From positions 25,087-89,086 of IMG/VR virus record IMGVR_UViG_3300017917_000321: DNA of 64,000 nucleotides. The stretch is one strand, 5' to 3'. Source of the stretch: a virus. The position numbers were made by a program, and so were the translations under genes. Of this stretch, positions 49,521 through 57,439 are shown piece after piece. The stretch's first letter is position 1. Every line of letters begins with the position of its first letter. Below the pieces are notes generated by a model, which saw nothing but the letters and a program-made list of their open reading frames with translations, had not been told where the DNA came from and did not search any database.

Positions 49521-49920
49521 GCTGTATCCATTCTCCATCGACATCAAATCCCCAATCTCTCTGTTTAGGACCAGGCATGAATAGTGTCCAACAATCTACT
49601 CCCGGCTCTAGCTCAACTCTATGATAGCTAGTAGCTTTGCAGATTCTAAAATGACCGCGACCTCTCCAAAAGCGACCTTCTGGAGTAGTTTCCCAATATC
49701 CTCCCTTTAAGATAAGGGTAGCATAAGGCCAAGGATGATCATGTAAATCGTCTAGGTCGCCCTTTAGAAACTTATGTAAGAATACATTAAATGGAAACCA
49801 TTTACGGTCTTTTAAGAAAATGTAATATCTTTCTAGATAAGGCTCATTGTAAGCACGATCCATAATGATACGCTTGCGATCAGTTTTTTCTAGCAGTTTA
49901 AAAAAGAGACGTTTGATCAT
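49480..49920 (-). CDS. Cupin-fold protein
   Basis: A 146-residue protein. DLHDHPWPYATLILKGGYWETTPEG near residues 57-81 is a cupin motif 1 with metal-binding His residues, and YHRVELEPGVDCWTLFMPGPKQRDWGF is motif 2. The fold could support a metal-dependent isomerase, dioxygenase or binding function. The N-terminal basic segment (MIKRLFFKLLEKTDRKR) may bind nucleic acid or membrane. It overlaps the genes on both sides. Confidence 0.68.
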   Translation of the reverse strand: MIKRLFFKLLEKTDRKRIIMDRAYNEPYLERYYIFLKDRKWFPFNVFLHKFLKGDLDDLHDHPWPYATLILKGGYWETTPEGRFWRGRGHFRICKATSYHRVELEPGVDCWTLFMPGPKQRDWGFDVDGEWIQHERYLREKYSVSN

Positions 49921-50287
49921 CTTTCATTTTACCTTTCCAGTCTTGTTCGACCATTTTGTAAACAGTTTTAAAATTTTCAAATGCTTTAGCTAGTCCGGGA
50001 TATTCTTCGCACATTTTTTCTACAGTATTGAAATCTGGAAAACAATCTTTCCATTCTGTTCTATCAAAAACAAATGTACTGCTAGATAAGCCGTCTAAAT
50101 TAATTGTAGTATCTGATGATAATATATAATCAGTACCAGAACTCGTTATTGGGCCGAGTGTAATAGTTTCTATGCCACCTGCCATGTTAGATATTGTAAT
50201 AACATCTCCTGCGGCATAATCGTTACCAACAGTTATAGTAACGTCATTTGAAGATTGATAAACGAACGTATCGCCTTTATTTTCCAT
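49898..50287 (-). CDS. Uncharacterised bipartite phage protein B
   Basis: A 129-residue protein. Residues 1-75 are beta-rich with Asp/Thr/Ser turns (DVTITVGNDYAAGDVITISNM) like a small virion decoration domain; residues 76-129 are helical (EKMCEEYPGLAKAFENFKTVYKMVEQDW). The C-terminal EYPGLxxAxExFxxVYxxV pattern parallels protein A at 49098, suggesting the same binding module fused to different N-termini. Function unknown. Confidence 0.55.
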   Translation of the reverse strand: MENKGDTFVYQSSNDVTITVGNDYAAGDVITISNMAGGIETITLGPITSSGTDYILSSDTTINLDGLSSSTFVFDRTEWKDCFPDFNTVEKMCEEYPGLAKAFENFKTVYKMVEQDWKGKMKDDQTSLF

Positions 50288-51380
50288 TCTTTATAGATCC
50301 ATAGATATCTTTTCCGTTAAAGAATTCCTTCTTTAACTTAGCGACCTGCTTATCTAAACTTACTAAGAAATCTTCATAATTTTCCATATATTCAACTATT
50401 TGGGAAACTATTTTAGTTCTATTATCTTTGTAAGCAAAGAAGTCAGTGGTCCACTCTGACGGATACTTAAATTCAGGCAGTGCCATTTCACTGTAGCTTA
50501 GTCTGTCTGGCACCATCGGAATAGCGTCAACAAGAGCACCTTCATACCAACTAATACCTAGTGTTTCTTGTAGATTAGCACTAAACACTAGTTTAGATTG
50601 TCCTAACAAGTTATGATATTCATTCTTAGTTAGAGTACGTTCTTGACAGACAACAAACTCATATTGCGGCAGTTGTTCTGCTAGATCTCTAAAGATATCA
50701 ACTTGTTTCTCGGGAGCAATGCGATGCGGGAAAAGAATTAGATCTTTCTTCTCCATGCCCTTGTATTGACTTAGACTGTTTGCTAGATATTCCATAGGCC
50801 AACCAGCACGTACAATCTTACCGTCATCGTAACGATCATTCCAGTCTTCGTCGTACCAAGGATTGTCTAACGGAACACCATCGTGTAGAAGTTCATCAAA
50901 GAACATCTTTATGTGGAATTCTGTTGCAAAGAAGTTTTGATCATAACAGTGGAACATGCTCTTTTCAGCATGTCTAACCCAACGAGCTGGTCCGATCAGT
51001 CTTCCTAAGAAGTCTGCTTCATCATAAGAACCAGCATGCCATAAACCGCCAATTCGAATGTTGATGCCCAAAAGCTCAGCCATGTACCGAAGCTGTATAA
51101 CTGTGGGGTTCCAAGCATCCGTGTAAAGAAAATAGTCGCCATCTTTAATTTCTCCTTTGCAGAACATTTCACCAATTTGTTCAAGCTGTTTACTCTTGTA
51201 CACATTAGTACCGCCGAAATTGAGAAAAGCCCCAGGCGTAGTAGCCTGAGGCGTTTCACCGCCACTAATTACAACGACTTTTTCATTCGTAGCATGGCGA
51301 AGCTGTTGTGGAAGGTATTCCTTCCATTGCTTTGTGTAGCGTGTATCTACTGCTTCAATGTCTACGATGTATATTGTCAT
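50277..51380 (-). CDS. GT-B glycosyltransferase (GT4-like)
   Basis: A 367-residue protein. LILFPHRIAPEKQVDIFRDLAEQLPQYEFVVCQERTL begins the C-terminal Rossmann lobe (HRxxPEK is the GT4 RxxxxK region), and LVFSANLQETLGISWYEGALVDAIPMVPDRLSYSEM contains the Ex7E-like motif that binds the nucleotide sugar. The N-terminal lobe starts with IYIVDIEAV. It may glucosylate phage DNA, a deazaguanine base, or a surface sugar. It overlaps upstream by 4 bases. Confidence 0.75.
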   Translation of the reverse strand: MTIYIVDIEAVDTRYTKQWKEYLPQQLRHATNEKVVVISGGETPQATTPGAFLNFGGTNVYKSKQLEQIGEMFCKGEIKDGDYFLYTDAWNPTVIQLRYMAELLGINIRIGGLWHAGSYDEADFLGRLIGPARWVRHAEKSMFHCYDQNFFATEFHIKMFFDELLHDGVPLDNPWYDEDWNDRYDDGKIVRAGWPMEYLANSLSQYKGMEKKDLILFPHRIAPEKQVDIFRDLAEQLPQYEFVVCQERTLTKNEYHNLLGQSKLVFSANLQETLGISWYEGALVDAIPMVPDRLSYSEMALPEFKYPSEWTTDFFAYKDNRTKIVSQIVEYMENYEDFLVSLDKQVAKLKKEFFNGKDIYGSIKNGK

Positions 51381-51583
51381 TGCTGTGGATTCTTCTCAAA
51401 TCTCTTTGTGTTTTTAAACTTTGAACGTTGCCATCCACGATAACGTTCGTATGCCTGCCAATTGGGATCCTGCTTGTTATACAGGGCCTTCTCGTTGAAC
51501 ACCTTACCTTCAAAGCGGCAATAGTCGCGATATGCATCGAGATCATTGAATACCTTGTTGATAACGGGATTACTGATAGACAT
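51377..51583 (-). CDS. Small basic phage protein
   Basis: A 68-residue basic, aromatic-rich protein. It has INKVFNDLDAYRDYCRFEGKVFNEKALYNKQDPNWQAYERYRGWQR, a pattern (DLDxYRDYCRFEGKxFxExxLY) recurring in marine T4-like phage genomes without known function. Charge suggests nucleic-acid binding. It overlaps the glycosyltransferase gene by 4 bases. Confidence 0.65.
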   Translation of the reverse strand: MSISNPVINKVFNDLDAYRDYCRFEGKVFNEKALYNKQDPNWQAYERYRGWQRSKFKNTKRFEKNPQQ

Positions 51584-51597
51584 TTTTATTTCTTCCT

Positions 51598-51990
51598 TTA
51601 GATCAAGTTGTAAGGATAATAGACAAGTGAGCCATTTTCTCCGTCTTCGGAGACTTCAATTTCTACAAAGCGGCCCGGATACCTTGCAGAAATTTCCCCA
51701 TACAAGTCATCTGAAATCATTTCGCATGACTTGTGATTGAGTTCTAGTGTGCCTTGGTTATAAAGATTTTCAAGCCAACGCTTGAATTGAATGAATTCAA
51801 TATCTCTGTCATCATGGAAGACTTCAATACGAACCTTGAAATGAAAGATGTGTCTGTGGGGTGTAGCTAGAAAACTTACATCATATTCATCCCCAGTAGC
51901 TAGATTGGGTTCAGTAGCGGCTGCTGGATAGCAGTGGATACCTTCTTTACGAAAGGTTACCCAAATACTTTTTGTATTAGCTTGACTCAT
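51598..51990 (-). CDS. 6-pyruvoyl-tetrahydropterin/QueD-like protein
   Basis: A 130-residue protein. PHRHIFHFKVRIEVFHDDRDIEFIQFKRWLENLY matches the 6-PTPS/QueD pattern (HxHxFxxxVxxxV...DFxxLK) with zinc-type His residues, and RFVEIEVSEDGENGSLV fits the terminal ExxxxG element. LNHKSCEMISDDL could correspond to LDHxxLN...PTxE. QueD makes 6-carboxy-tetrahydropterin, the substrate of QueE, so it would join FolE to QueE. The full residue set is diverged, hence moderate confidence. Its promoter matches that of folE. Confidence 0.55.
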   Translation of the reverse strand: MSQANTKSIWVTFRKEGIHCYPAAATEPNLATGDEYDVSFLATPHRHIFHFKVRIEVFHDDRDIEFIQFKRWLENLYNQGTLELNHKSCEMISDDLYGEISARYPGRFVEIEVSEDGENGSLVYYPYNLI

Positions 51991-52018
51991 GTGTTACCTT
52001 TATTTTTGTTATACTTTA

Positions 52019-52047
52019 AGTATATGTTCACTTAATGGCCTTGTCAA
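52019..52047 (-). promoter_or_regulatory. Sigma70-type promoter of the QueD-like gene
   Basis: Minus-strand TTGACA (52047-52042) and TATACT (52024-52019) with a 17-base spacer. The -35 box lies inside the 3' end of the upstream gene. Confidence 0.85.
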
Positions 52048-52576
52048 GTGTATACTTGGACCAGTCAGTAAATTTTTCTCTGTTCATTAGGTCGTGCAAA
52101 CTGTGACTCCATACGCCTGGATTGGTTGCACGGAAATCCTTGTCGTCAATTTTGAGCATGGTGTTATAGTTCCATAATCTAATATATGGAATTGGTACAC
52201 GGATCTGTGGAATAAAATTATCTCTGTCGTTTAATCCACCGTCGTTAAATTCTTCAACACAGTTAATTGGAATGTCTAAACTGCACAGATAGTTCTTGTC
52301 AAGATAGTATGTGATCATATCTTCCCAAGCCTTCCAATCGTCATAATCATTATGTTTAGGATTGAAACTGTGATTGGCACCAAAGAAAATATGGCGAATA
52401 TGCTTGCTAGTATCTGAATAGGAGTTTTGATCGTTGAGGATACTGTCAATAGCATCAGTGGGTTGTACTCCTGTAACAAACAGGGTTTTCATTCCATATG
52501 CCGGAGTATGCTCAACTTCGTTCCCAACGAAGAAGATAACATCGTCTAACACGCCTTCTGTATAATCTCTATTCAT
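52028..52576 (-). CDS. Uncharacterised phage protein
   Basis: A 182-residue protein. It has VIFFVGNEVEHTPAYGMKTLFVTGVQP near the start, HIFFGANHSFNP, an acidic helix YDDWKAWEDMITYYLDKNYLCSLDIP, and IRVPIPYIRLWNYNTMLKIDDKDF. The order suggests an alpha/beta enzyme-like domain but I cannot place it. It is coupled to the small gene upstream by 4 bases and the promoter of the QueD-like gene lies at its 3' end. Confidence 0.65.
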   Translation of the reverse strand: MNRDYTEGVLDDVIFFVGNEVEHTPAYGMKTLFVTGVQPTDAIDSILNDQNSYSDTSKHIRHIFFGANHSFNPKHNDYDDWKAWEDMITYYLDKNYLCSLDIPINCVEEFNDGGLNDRDNFIPQIRVPIPYIRLWNYNTMLKIDDKDFRATNPGVWSHSLHDLMNREKFTDWSKYTLDKAIK

Positions 52577-52779
52577 AAGTCTAAGGTTCTTAGTTTGGTT
52601 TCGTATAAATTGATTTCGTCTTTAAGCCAAAGTTTCTTGGTTTTTAGCCTAGTAACTTTTGCATCAGGAGCATACTTACTATACAACAGATCTATTTCGT
52701 CGTCAAGCTCTCTATGCTTTTTGTACAGCTCTTGTAGGTGTGCCACAAGTTTATCGTGGTCTTCTTCAAAGTTGCTCAT
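52573..52779 (-). CDS. DUF465/YdcH-like small protein
   Basis: 68 residues from ATG 52779, with GGAG 7 bases ahead. HDKLVAHLQELYKKHRELDDEIDLLYSKY and RLKTKKLWLKDEINLYETKL match the DUF465 (YdcH) pattern of two antiparallel helices (LKxxKLxLKDEI). Function unknown; a small helical hairpin that may bind a partner protein. It overlaps the dpdA C-terminus by 14 bases in another frame. Confidence 0.7.
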   Translation of the reverse strand: MSNFEEDHDKLVAHLQELYKKHRELDDEIDLLYSKYAPDAKVTRLKTKKLWLKDEINLYETKLRTLDL

Positions 52780-54298
52780 CCTCCAACTCCTCCAATTTTG
52801 TTTCATCAAGATTGTCTTCAGTGTCTTCTTCTACAGTTTCTTCAACTTCAAAAAGAGAACCAAAGAAAGTACTGGCATTTACAGTCTTTTTACCAACTGC
52901 ACCTCTAGTACCAGGAATAGCCATATAGAAACGACTATGTTCATCAACTAATTTTAATGCTTTATCACGATCGTCAGTTGCAAAGATTTCTTCAACGATA
53001 TCTTTAAAGAACACCCTGTCAAACTTTTCTTGGACAAGCATGTTTGGAACAACGCCTGCGTCATACTGCCTATTTGCTTCTTGTACAGCGTTAATATGAC
53101 TCCACACGTTATGCCCCATCTGAATAGCGTAACTAAATGAATCCCAAGAAGTTTTACCTTCCTTACCAATCTTATTTAGGTCGCCTGGCGCATATACACA
53201 AACATCTGAAACCTTTAGTTGTTCAGTGATTGGACTATCTTCAAAGTTTTTAAAGATGCCATCTTGTAGTACAGCATCACGGAATAGTCGTTGATCACTT
53301 GCGTACTTCTTATTGTCCACTGATGGTACCATGCGATAAGTCCACTTTGAACGATCTGCTGTTTCATTTTGAATATAGATCTGTCCATTAGCAGTTGCTA
53401 AGAATGGACTAGCACAATCAAACGTAACCATGAACTGTTCATTGTGATGTTTACGCACAGCACGTTGGATGTCTGTTAGCAAACAAGCCCATTCTAGTTT
53501 ACTTGTGCCCAGGAAGTGCATACAGTCCTGTACACCCTTTTCCAACAAGCCGTCATAGCGCAGTGCAATGATACGCTTTAATACTAGATGAACATCGCAC
53601 ATGTTCTGACCACCCATGGCCCATCCGTTAAAATGAACACCTGGATATTGTTTAGGATCAGAATACTTTTTCATACGCTGATACCAATCTTCGGCGTCTG
53701 CGTGATTTTCACCCTGTAGTACGTTTAAGAACTTACAGTTGCCGTTGCGATTGTTAATAAACCAATCGTTGTTGATATAAGTGCCTTGAACTGCTTCTGT
53801 ATAAGAAGTAATGCCTGTTGCCTTTTGTCCTGCAGGTGAACGAGCAACCCACGCAGGAATATCAAGGATCATTCCATAGTCCATGTAAGCATCCATCCAC
53901 GTGAGCACTTGTTCACGTTTCTTTTGTGCCTTGGGACAGTTAGGATCTTTCCAATCACCTTCCCAAACGCCTTTACCGATCTGGAAGCCGCCTGAGTCGC
54001 CTAATATCCAACTGGTATTCCTATTACGATTACGTACCATATCTTCTTTAGGACTAAACTTGTTAACATCGAGTTCTGCATGTCCTGCAGAATACAAAGT
54101 CCAATGATAGTTGAAAAGTCCCTTTCTTGGATCTAAGTAATTAAGGCTTTCAACTCCATTAGTAAAGTTTGAAGGAATACGAGCAGGATCTACATAATTG
54201 TCATATCTCTGCTTGCCCACATAAGTGGCATAGAACCCACTCAGTGCAGGCAAGAAGTGCGCATAATCGCTTTGTGTTGCTGTTAAATCTCGATTCAT
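52766..54298 (-). CDS. dpdA: DpdA-like DNA 7-deazaguanine transglycosylase
   Basis: A 510-residue protein related to tRNA-guanine transglycosylases. GDSGGFQIGKG (residues 100-110) is the TGT DSGGFQ motif; NVLQGENHADAEDWY matches VQGG; GWAMGGQ is the GxxxGG loop; VTFDCASPF has D294 at the nucleophile position (TGT MFDCV). Length and the acidic C-terminus separate it from tRNA TGTs. DpdA exchanges guanine in DNA for a deazaguanine base, so it is the last step of the FolE/QueD/QueE set. It starts one base after the membrane-protein gene (TAATG). Confidence 0.82.
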   Translation of the reverse strand: MNRDLTATQSDYAHFLPALSGFYATYVGKQRYDNYVDPARIPSNFTNGVESLNYLDPRKGLFNYHWTLYSAGHAELDVNKFSPKEDMVRNRNRNTSWILGDSGGFQIGKGVWEGDWKDPNCPKAQKKREQVLTWMDAYMDYGMILDIPAWVARSPAGQKATGITSYTEAVQGTYINNDWFINNRNGNCKFLNVLQGENHADAEDWYQRMKKYSDPKQYPGVHFNGWAMGGQNMCDVHLVLKRIIALRYDGLLEKGVQDCMHFLGTSKLEWACLLTDIQRAVRKHHNEQFMVTFDCASPFLATANGQIYIQNETADRSKWTYRMVPSVDNKKYASDQRLFRDAVLQDGIFKNFEDSPITEQLKVSDVCVYAPGDLNKIGKEGKTSWDSFSYAIQMGHNVWSHINAVQEANRQYDAGVVPNMLVQEKFDRVFFKDIVEEIFATDDRDKALKLVDEHSRFYMAIPGTRGAVGKKTVNASTFFGSLFEVEETVEEDTEDNLDETKLEELEDEQL

Positions 54299-54651
54299 TA
54301 ATTTACCAAATGTTGTGCTAGAACCATACAGCTAATCCAAGCCCATATAGTATTAAATCCTACTAGTGTTGGCAGAAGTTTCTTATTGCTAGCCCATATT
54401 AGTGCAAGACTAGTTGCCAGCGTTAGAAAGTATAACCACCAAATTTGAATACCAAATATCAAGCCAGGAATAATGATAACAGCCTTAGCCGCCCAACTTA
54501 AAAACTCTACAGTATTGTAGTTGGTCCAATATTCCTTTGTGAACCACATGCCATAGCATTCTCGTATGTTTTTCCATCCTGTGCGACTATAAACAATGCC
54601 GCACAGGACTAAGAATGCAAGACACGCAGAAAATATCTGTGTACTATTCAT
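54298..54651 (-). CDS. Small multi-pass membrane protein
   Basis: A 117-residue hydrophobic protein with about four predicted membrane segments: IFSACLAFLVLCGIVYS, SWAAKAVIIIPGLIFGIQIWW, YFLTLATSLALIWAS and FNTIWAWISCMVLA. It sits between dpdA and the clamp gene in one coupled run. Role unknown. Confidence 0.65.
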   Translation of the reverse strand: MNSTQIFSACLAFLVLCGIVYSRTGWKNIRECYGMWFTKEYWTNYNTVEFLSWAAKAVIIIPGLIFGIQIWWLYFLTLATSLALIWASNKKLLPTLVGFNTIWAWISCMVLAQHLVN

Positions 54652-55394
54652 TACTTGCTCTGAGCAGGTAGGATATAGTCGTACTTGGCTAAGCCGCTAT
54701 CAACGGAGATCATCATAGCACCTTGATCTGAAATGCTTACAGTTGCTTCACCATCTAAGTTTAGGATTGACTGTACCTGTGCAACTGGCCAACTCCATGC
54801 ATGCTTCAAACTACCTGTAACATTGTTTTGGAAAACAAACTTACCTGCGTGTGTGCTGGCATCACCAAAGTAAAACACTAGGTCAGTAACTCCGCCTGTA
54901 ACTTCTGTCTTAACAGTAAAGATTGGTTCTTCGGAGTGTGCAGTGCTCATTAGCTTCATACGCTGAATAGCTGCCATTGATGGCTTAAACTGAACATCCC
55001 AGCTCGCACCTTTGAACTTAACAGTCTTGAGCTTTTCTTCGATAATGGCCTTATTCATAAAACGATAATCGTTTTCAAAGTCGCCTGCTGCATTTTCAAA
55101 GTGAATATGTGTAGGGATAGTTTCACCGTTTCTATCAGCACTGACTACTTCGATCTTAGCGTTATCCTTGTATTCAGGATTCTTTAAGTGTAGAGCTAAC
55201 TTATCTAGGTTAGGCATACCAAATGTTCCAGTAAACTCACTTACAGCCTTATGTGTTGCTGAAGTAAGAATAACAGAACGGTCTTCTGCCATTGAGTCAA
55301 TCGTAGTTGAACCGTTTTCGCTAGTTACCTTAACTAAGGATAGGAAGCCCAGCGAATGGGTATGGGCTACGATGTCTTGTAAAATGTCTTTCAT
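54651..55394 (-). CDS. 45: Sliding clamp (T4 gp45-like)
   Basis: A 247-residue protein. LGFLSLVKVTSENGSTTIDSMAEDRSVILTS and KLALHLKNPEYKD fit gp45 of T4-like marine phages, as do the central EDRxV and terminal GLAKYDYILPA segments; length is close to T4 gp45 (228). The trimeric ring tethers the polymerase and acts as the activator in late transcription. AGGAG lies 8 bases before the ATG. The start overlaps the upstream stop by 4 bases. It is the natural partner of the gp43 and DsbA-like proteins here. Confidence 0.85.
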   Translation of the reverse strand: MKDILQDIVAHTHSLGFLSLVKVTSENGSTTIDSMAEDRSVILTSATHKAVSEFTGTFGMPNLDKLALHLKNPEYKDNAKIEVVSADRNGETIPTHIHFENAAGDFENDYRFMNKAIIEEKLKTVKFKGASWDVQFKPSMAAIQRMKLMSTAHSEEPIFTVKTEVTGGVTDLVFYFGDASTHAGKFVFQNNVTGSLKHAWSWPVAQVQSILNLDGEATVSISDQGAMMISVDSGLAKYDYILPAQSK

Positions 55395-56143
55395 GGGTTT
55401 TCTCCTGTAATATATTGTAGTTTAACGTCAAGGCCTTTATTTGTCAAGAAGTTTTCTACGGTGTATTTAGGTTTGAAGCCTAAACTTGTTAAAAATTTTA
55501 TGTCTGCCTGGGTGTGTGTTCTTTCGTGGGGTGTATATTCTTTTATCTTTAGATTGGGAGCGATGCTAGGAATGTAAACACTAGTGCCAGTTCCAACATC
55601 AACTACGCCCTTTAGGGTAGTATCTTCAATAAGGTGTAGGAAAGCAGAACAAACATCTTCCAAATGAATAAAATCTCTATAATGCTTAGTCGCATATTCT
55701 AGTCCTCCGTTTAGTAGCTTATCAAAGAACATGTCTTTGCGGGGTGTGTCACTGTACACAGTATGCAATCTAATACCCAACGAGTCAGGATGTTTAGCAC
55801 CCAAAAACTCAGTTAATAGTTTTGTAGCGGCATAGGGATTGCGTTCGGGCTCATATGCAGAACTGGAACTGGCATAGATAATTCTAGTATTTCGAAATAC
55901 TTCAAATATTCTTCTGCTGCCTTCTACATTGTTATACCAATAGGCACTAGGTGTCTTAAGGCTTTGACGAACACCGCTCTTTCCTGCCAAGTGGATTACT
56001 AGGTCAACTTCATAATCCAAGCTACAGGTATTAATGTCTTTGCCGTCTACAAGGTCAATACCATAAACAACATGATCTTTTTCTAAGACCTCTTTCAATC
56101 TTGAACCAACAAATCCTTTATGGCCTGTTAAAAGAATACGCAT
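55391..56143 (-). CDS. NAD-dependent epimerase/dehydratase (extended SDR)
   Basis: A 250-residue protein. ILLTGHKGFVGSRL is the GxxGxxG loop; YASSSSAY and NPYAATKLLTE hold the catalytic Ser and YxxxK; DFIHLEDVCSAFLHL is a typical later motif of sugar-nucleotide epimerases. It lies just downstream of a nucleotide-sugar dehydrogenase and a cytidylyltransferase-like gene, so a nucleotide-sugar pathway is likely; the exact sugar cannot be read. Confidence 0.85.
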   Translation of the reverse strand: MRILLTGHKGFVGSRLKEVLEKDHVVYGIDLVDGKDINTCSLDYEVDLVIHLAGKSGVRQSLKTPSAYWYNNVEGSRRIFEVFRNTRIIYASSSSAYEPERNPYAATKLLTEFLGAKHPDSLGIRLHTVYSDTPRKDMFFDKLLNGGLEYATKHYRDFIHLEDVCSAFLHLIEDTTLKGVVDVGTGTSVYIPSIAPNLKIKEYTPHERTHTQADIKFLTSLGFKPKYTVENFLTNKGLDVKLQYITGENP

Positions 56144-56144
56144 A

Positions 56145-56894
56145 TTATTTTCTTACTCTACGATTATAGTTGTCTGCTTCTTGTATAAGACTCAATGACA
56201 CGCCTTCTAATTCTGCGGTATGCATTAGAGCAGCAACGTCTTTGGGGAAACAGTGTCCACCCCAACCTCTGGCAGCAGTTACTTCTGTATGGCTACGACC
56301 AATTCTAGGATCATTTCCTACGCCAGCAGCGACGTTGTTATAGTTAACACCAAATGCTTCGCACATGTCATATACTTGATTGAAGAAACTTACTTTAGTA
56401 GCAAGAAATGCATTTCTAAAATATTTTACTAGTACTAGTTCTTCTGGTTGCATATGAACTGAGGTTACTTTGGGAAATAATTTTCTAAATATATCTTCCC
56501 ATAAAGCTACACCATCGCCTCCGAAATACATGTACTCTGTATTTCTAAAATCTTGTTCAGCTGTTTCTGCTCTTAAAAATTCTGGACTGTATGTTATACT
56601 ACGCTCAGGAAAAGTTTCTTTTAGATAAAGCCAGCCTTCTAAACTAATAGTACTACGTATTAGAATAGGAATTTCTTTAGGAGTGTCTGCGATAACTTCA
56701 TAGACATTATTAATATTACAAGCACCTGATTTATGTTGAGGTGTGTTTACACAAATAATGACAGCATCGCAGACAGTGTGATGCACCTTTTCTGGACCTA
56801 GTTTAGGGTCTACTATGTTAACTGAATAATATTGTTTTAATAGTTCTGCATGTGCCTTGCCTACAAAACCGTACCCTGCTATTGTAATGTTCAT
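56145..56894 (-). CDS. UDP-glucose 6-dehydrogenase-like protein
   Basis: A 249-residue short member of the UDP-glucose/GDP-mannose dehydrogenase family. ITIAGYGFVGKAHAELL is the NAD loop, CVNTP and RSTISLEGWL the later Rossmann strands, and GWGGHCFPKDVAAL near residue 213 the active-site Cys. It lacks the C-terminal UDP-binding domain present in full-length enzymes (about 390-440 residues). It sits with an epimerase and a nucleotidyltransferase. Confidence 0.82.
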   Translation of the reverse strand: MNITIAGYGFVGKAHAELLKQYYSVNIVDPKLGPEKVHHTVCDAVIICVNTPQHKSGACNINNVYEVIADTPKEIPILIRSTISLEGWLYLKETFPERSITYSPEFLRAETAEQDFRNTEYMYFGGDGVALWEDIFRKLFPKVTSVHMQPEELVLVKYFRNAFLATKVSFFNQVYDMCEAFGVNYNNVAAGVGNDPRIGRSHTEVTAARGWGGHCFPKDVAALMHTAELEGVSLSLIQEADNYNRRVRK

Positions 56895-57331
56895 AATTGA
56901 TTCTTAATTATAAATTTTTCTGCTTCAGCATCAACTACACGCTGCCTAAGTTCAGTAGTAGAAAAAGTATGTTCGCGTTTATTAAAATAAAACTTTATAC
57001 CTCTTGATATACATTCCTGTCGACCAGTAAATTCCCTGTGCTCATATTCATCGCCTAAGATTCTAATATTGATAGGATAACTAAGCAATATATCAACAAG
57101 GTCCTTTTCAGTAGCATACACTACAATTTCATCAACATACTTACAGGCCTGTAGTTGAACAAACCGCTCAAAGATACTTTGTACTGGCTTATTCTTTTCT
57201 TTGCGATCGATTGTAGGATCTGTTTGTAGCCCTACTATCAAATATTCGCACTGTTGTTTTGCTTCTTTGAGCATGATAATATGACCTGCATGAAACAGGT
57301 CAAATGTTGAACAAGTAAATCCTACTTTCAT
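56891..57331 (-). CDS. Cytidylyltransferase-like nucleotidyltransferase
   Basis: A 146-residue protein. GFTCSTFDLFHAGHIIMLKEA has the HxGH nucleotide-binding motif (HAGH, residues 14-17), and FSTTELRQRV near 123-132 the ISSTxxR-like element. RxDxI-type segment IDRKEKNKPVQSIFER lies between. It would join a phospho-alcohol or phospho-sugar to a nucleotide, as in glycerol-3-phosphate cytidylyltransferase. ATGA couples it to the 36-residue gene just upstream. Confidence 0.8.
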   Translation of the reverse strand: MKVGFTCSTFDLFHAGHIIMLKEAKQQCEYLIVGLQTDPTIDRKEKNKPVQSIFERFVQLQACKYVDEIVVYATEKDLVDILLSYPINIRILGDEYEHREFTGRQECISRGIKFYFNKREHTFSTTELRQRVVDAEAEKFIIKNQL

Positions 57332-57438
57332 AGTTTCATTTTATCTGCTAGACTTCTCAGGGCTGCAATAATTTCCTCAATAACATCGAGGTCACGATCT
57401 TGGTCTGTGTCTATTTCGATTTCAATTTTAATTTTCAT
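57328..57438 (-). CDS. 36-residue uncharacterised protein
   Basis: A short acidic frame: residues 1-12 are an alternating Lys/Ile/Glu strand, followed by DLDVIEEIIAALRSLADKM, a helix. GGAG lies 6 bases before the ATG, the polymerase stop is one base upstream, and the TGA overlaps the next ATG (ATGA). These three signals strongly support translation although it is very short. Function unknown. Confidence 0.7.
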   Translation of the reverse strand: MKIKIEIEIDTDQDRDLDVIEEIIAALRSLADKMKL

Positions 57439-57439
57439 T

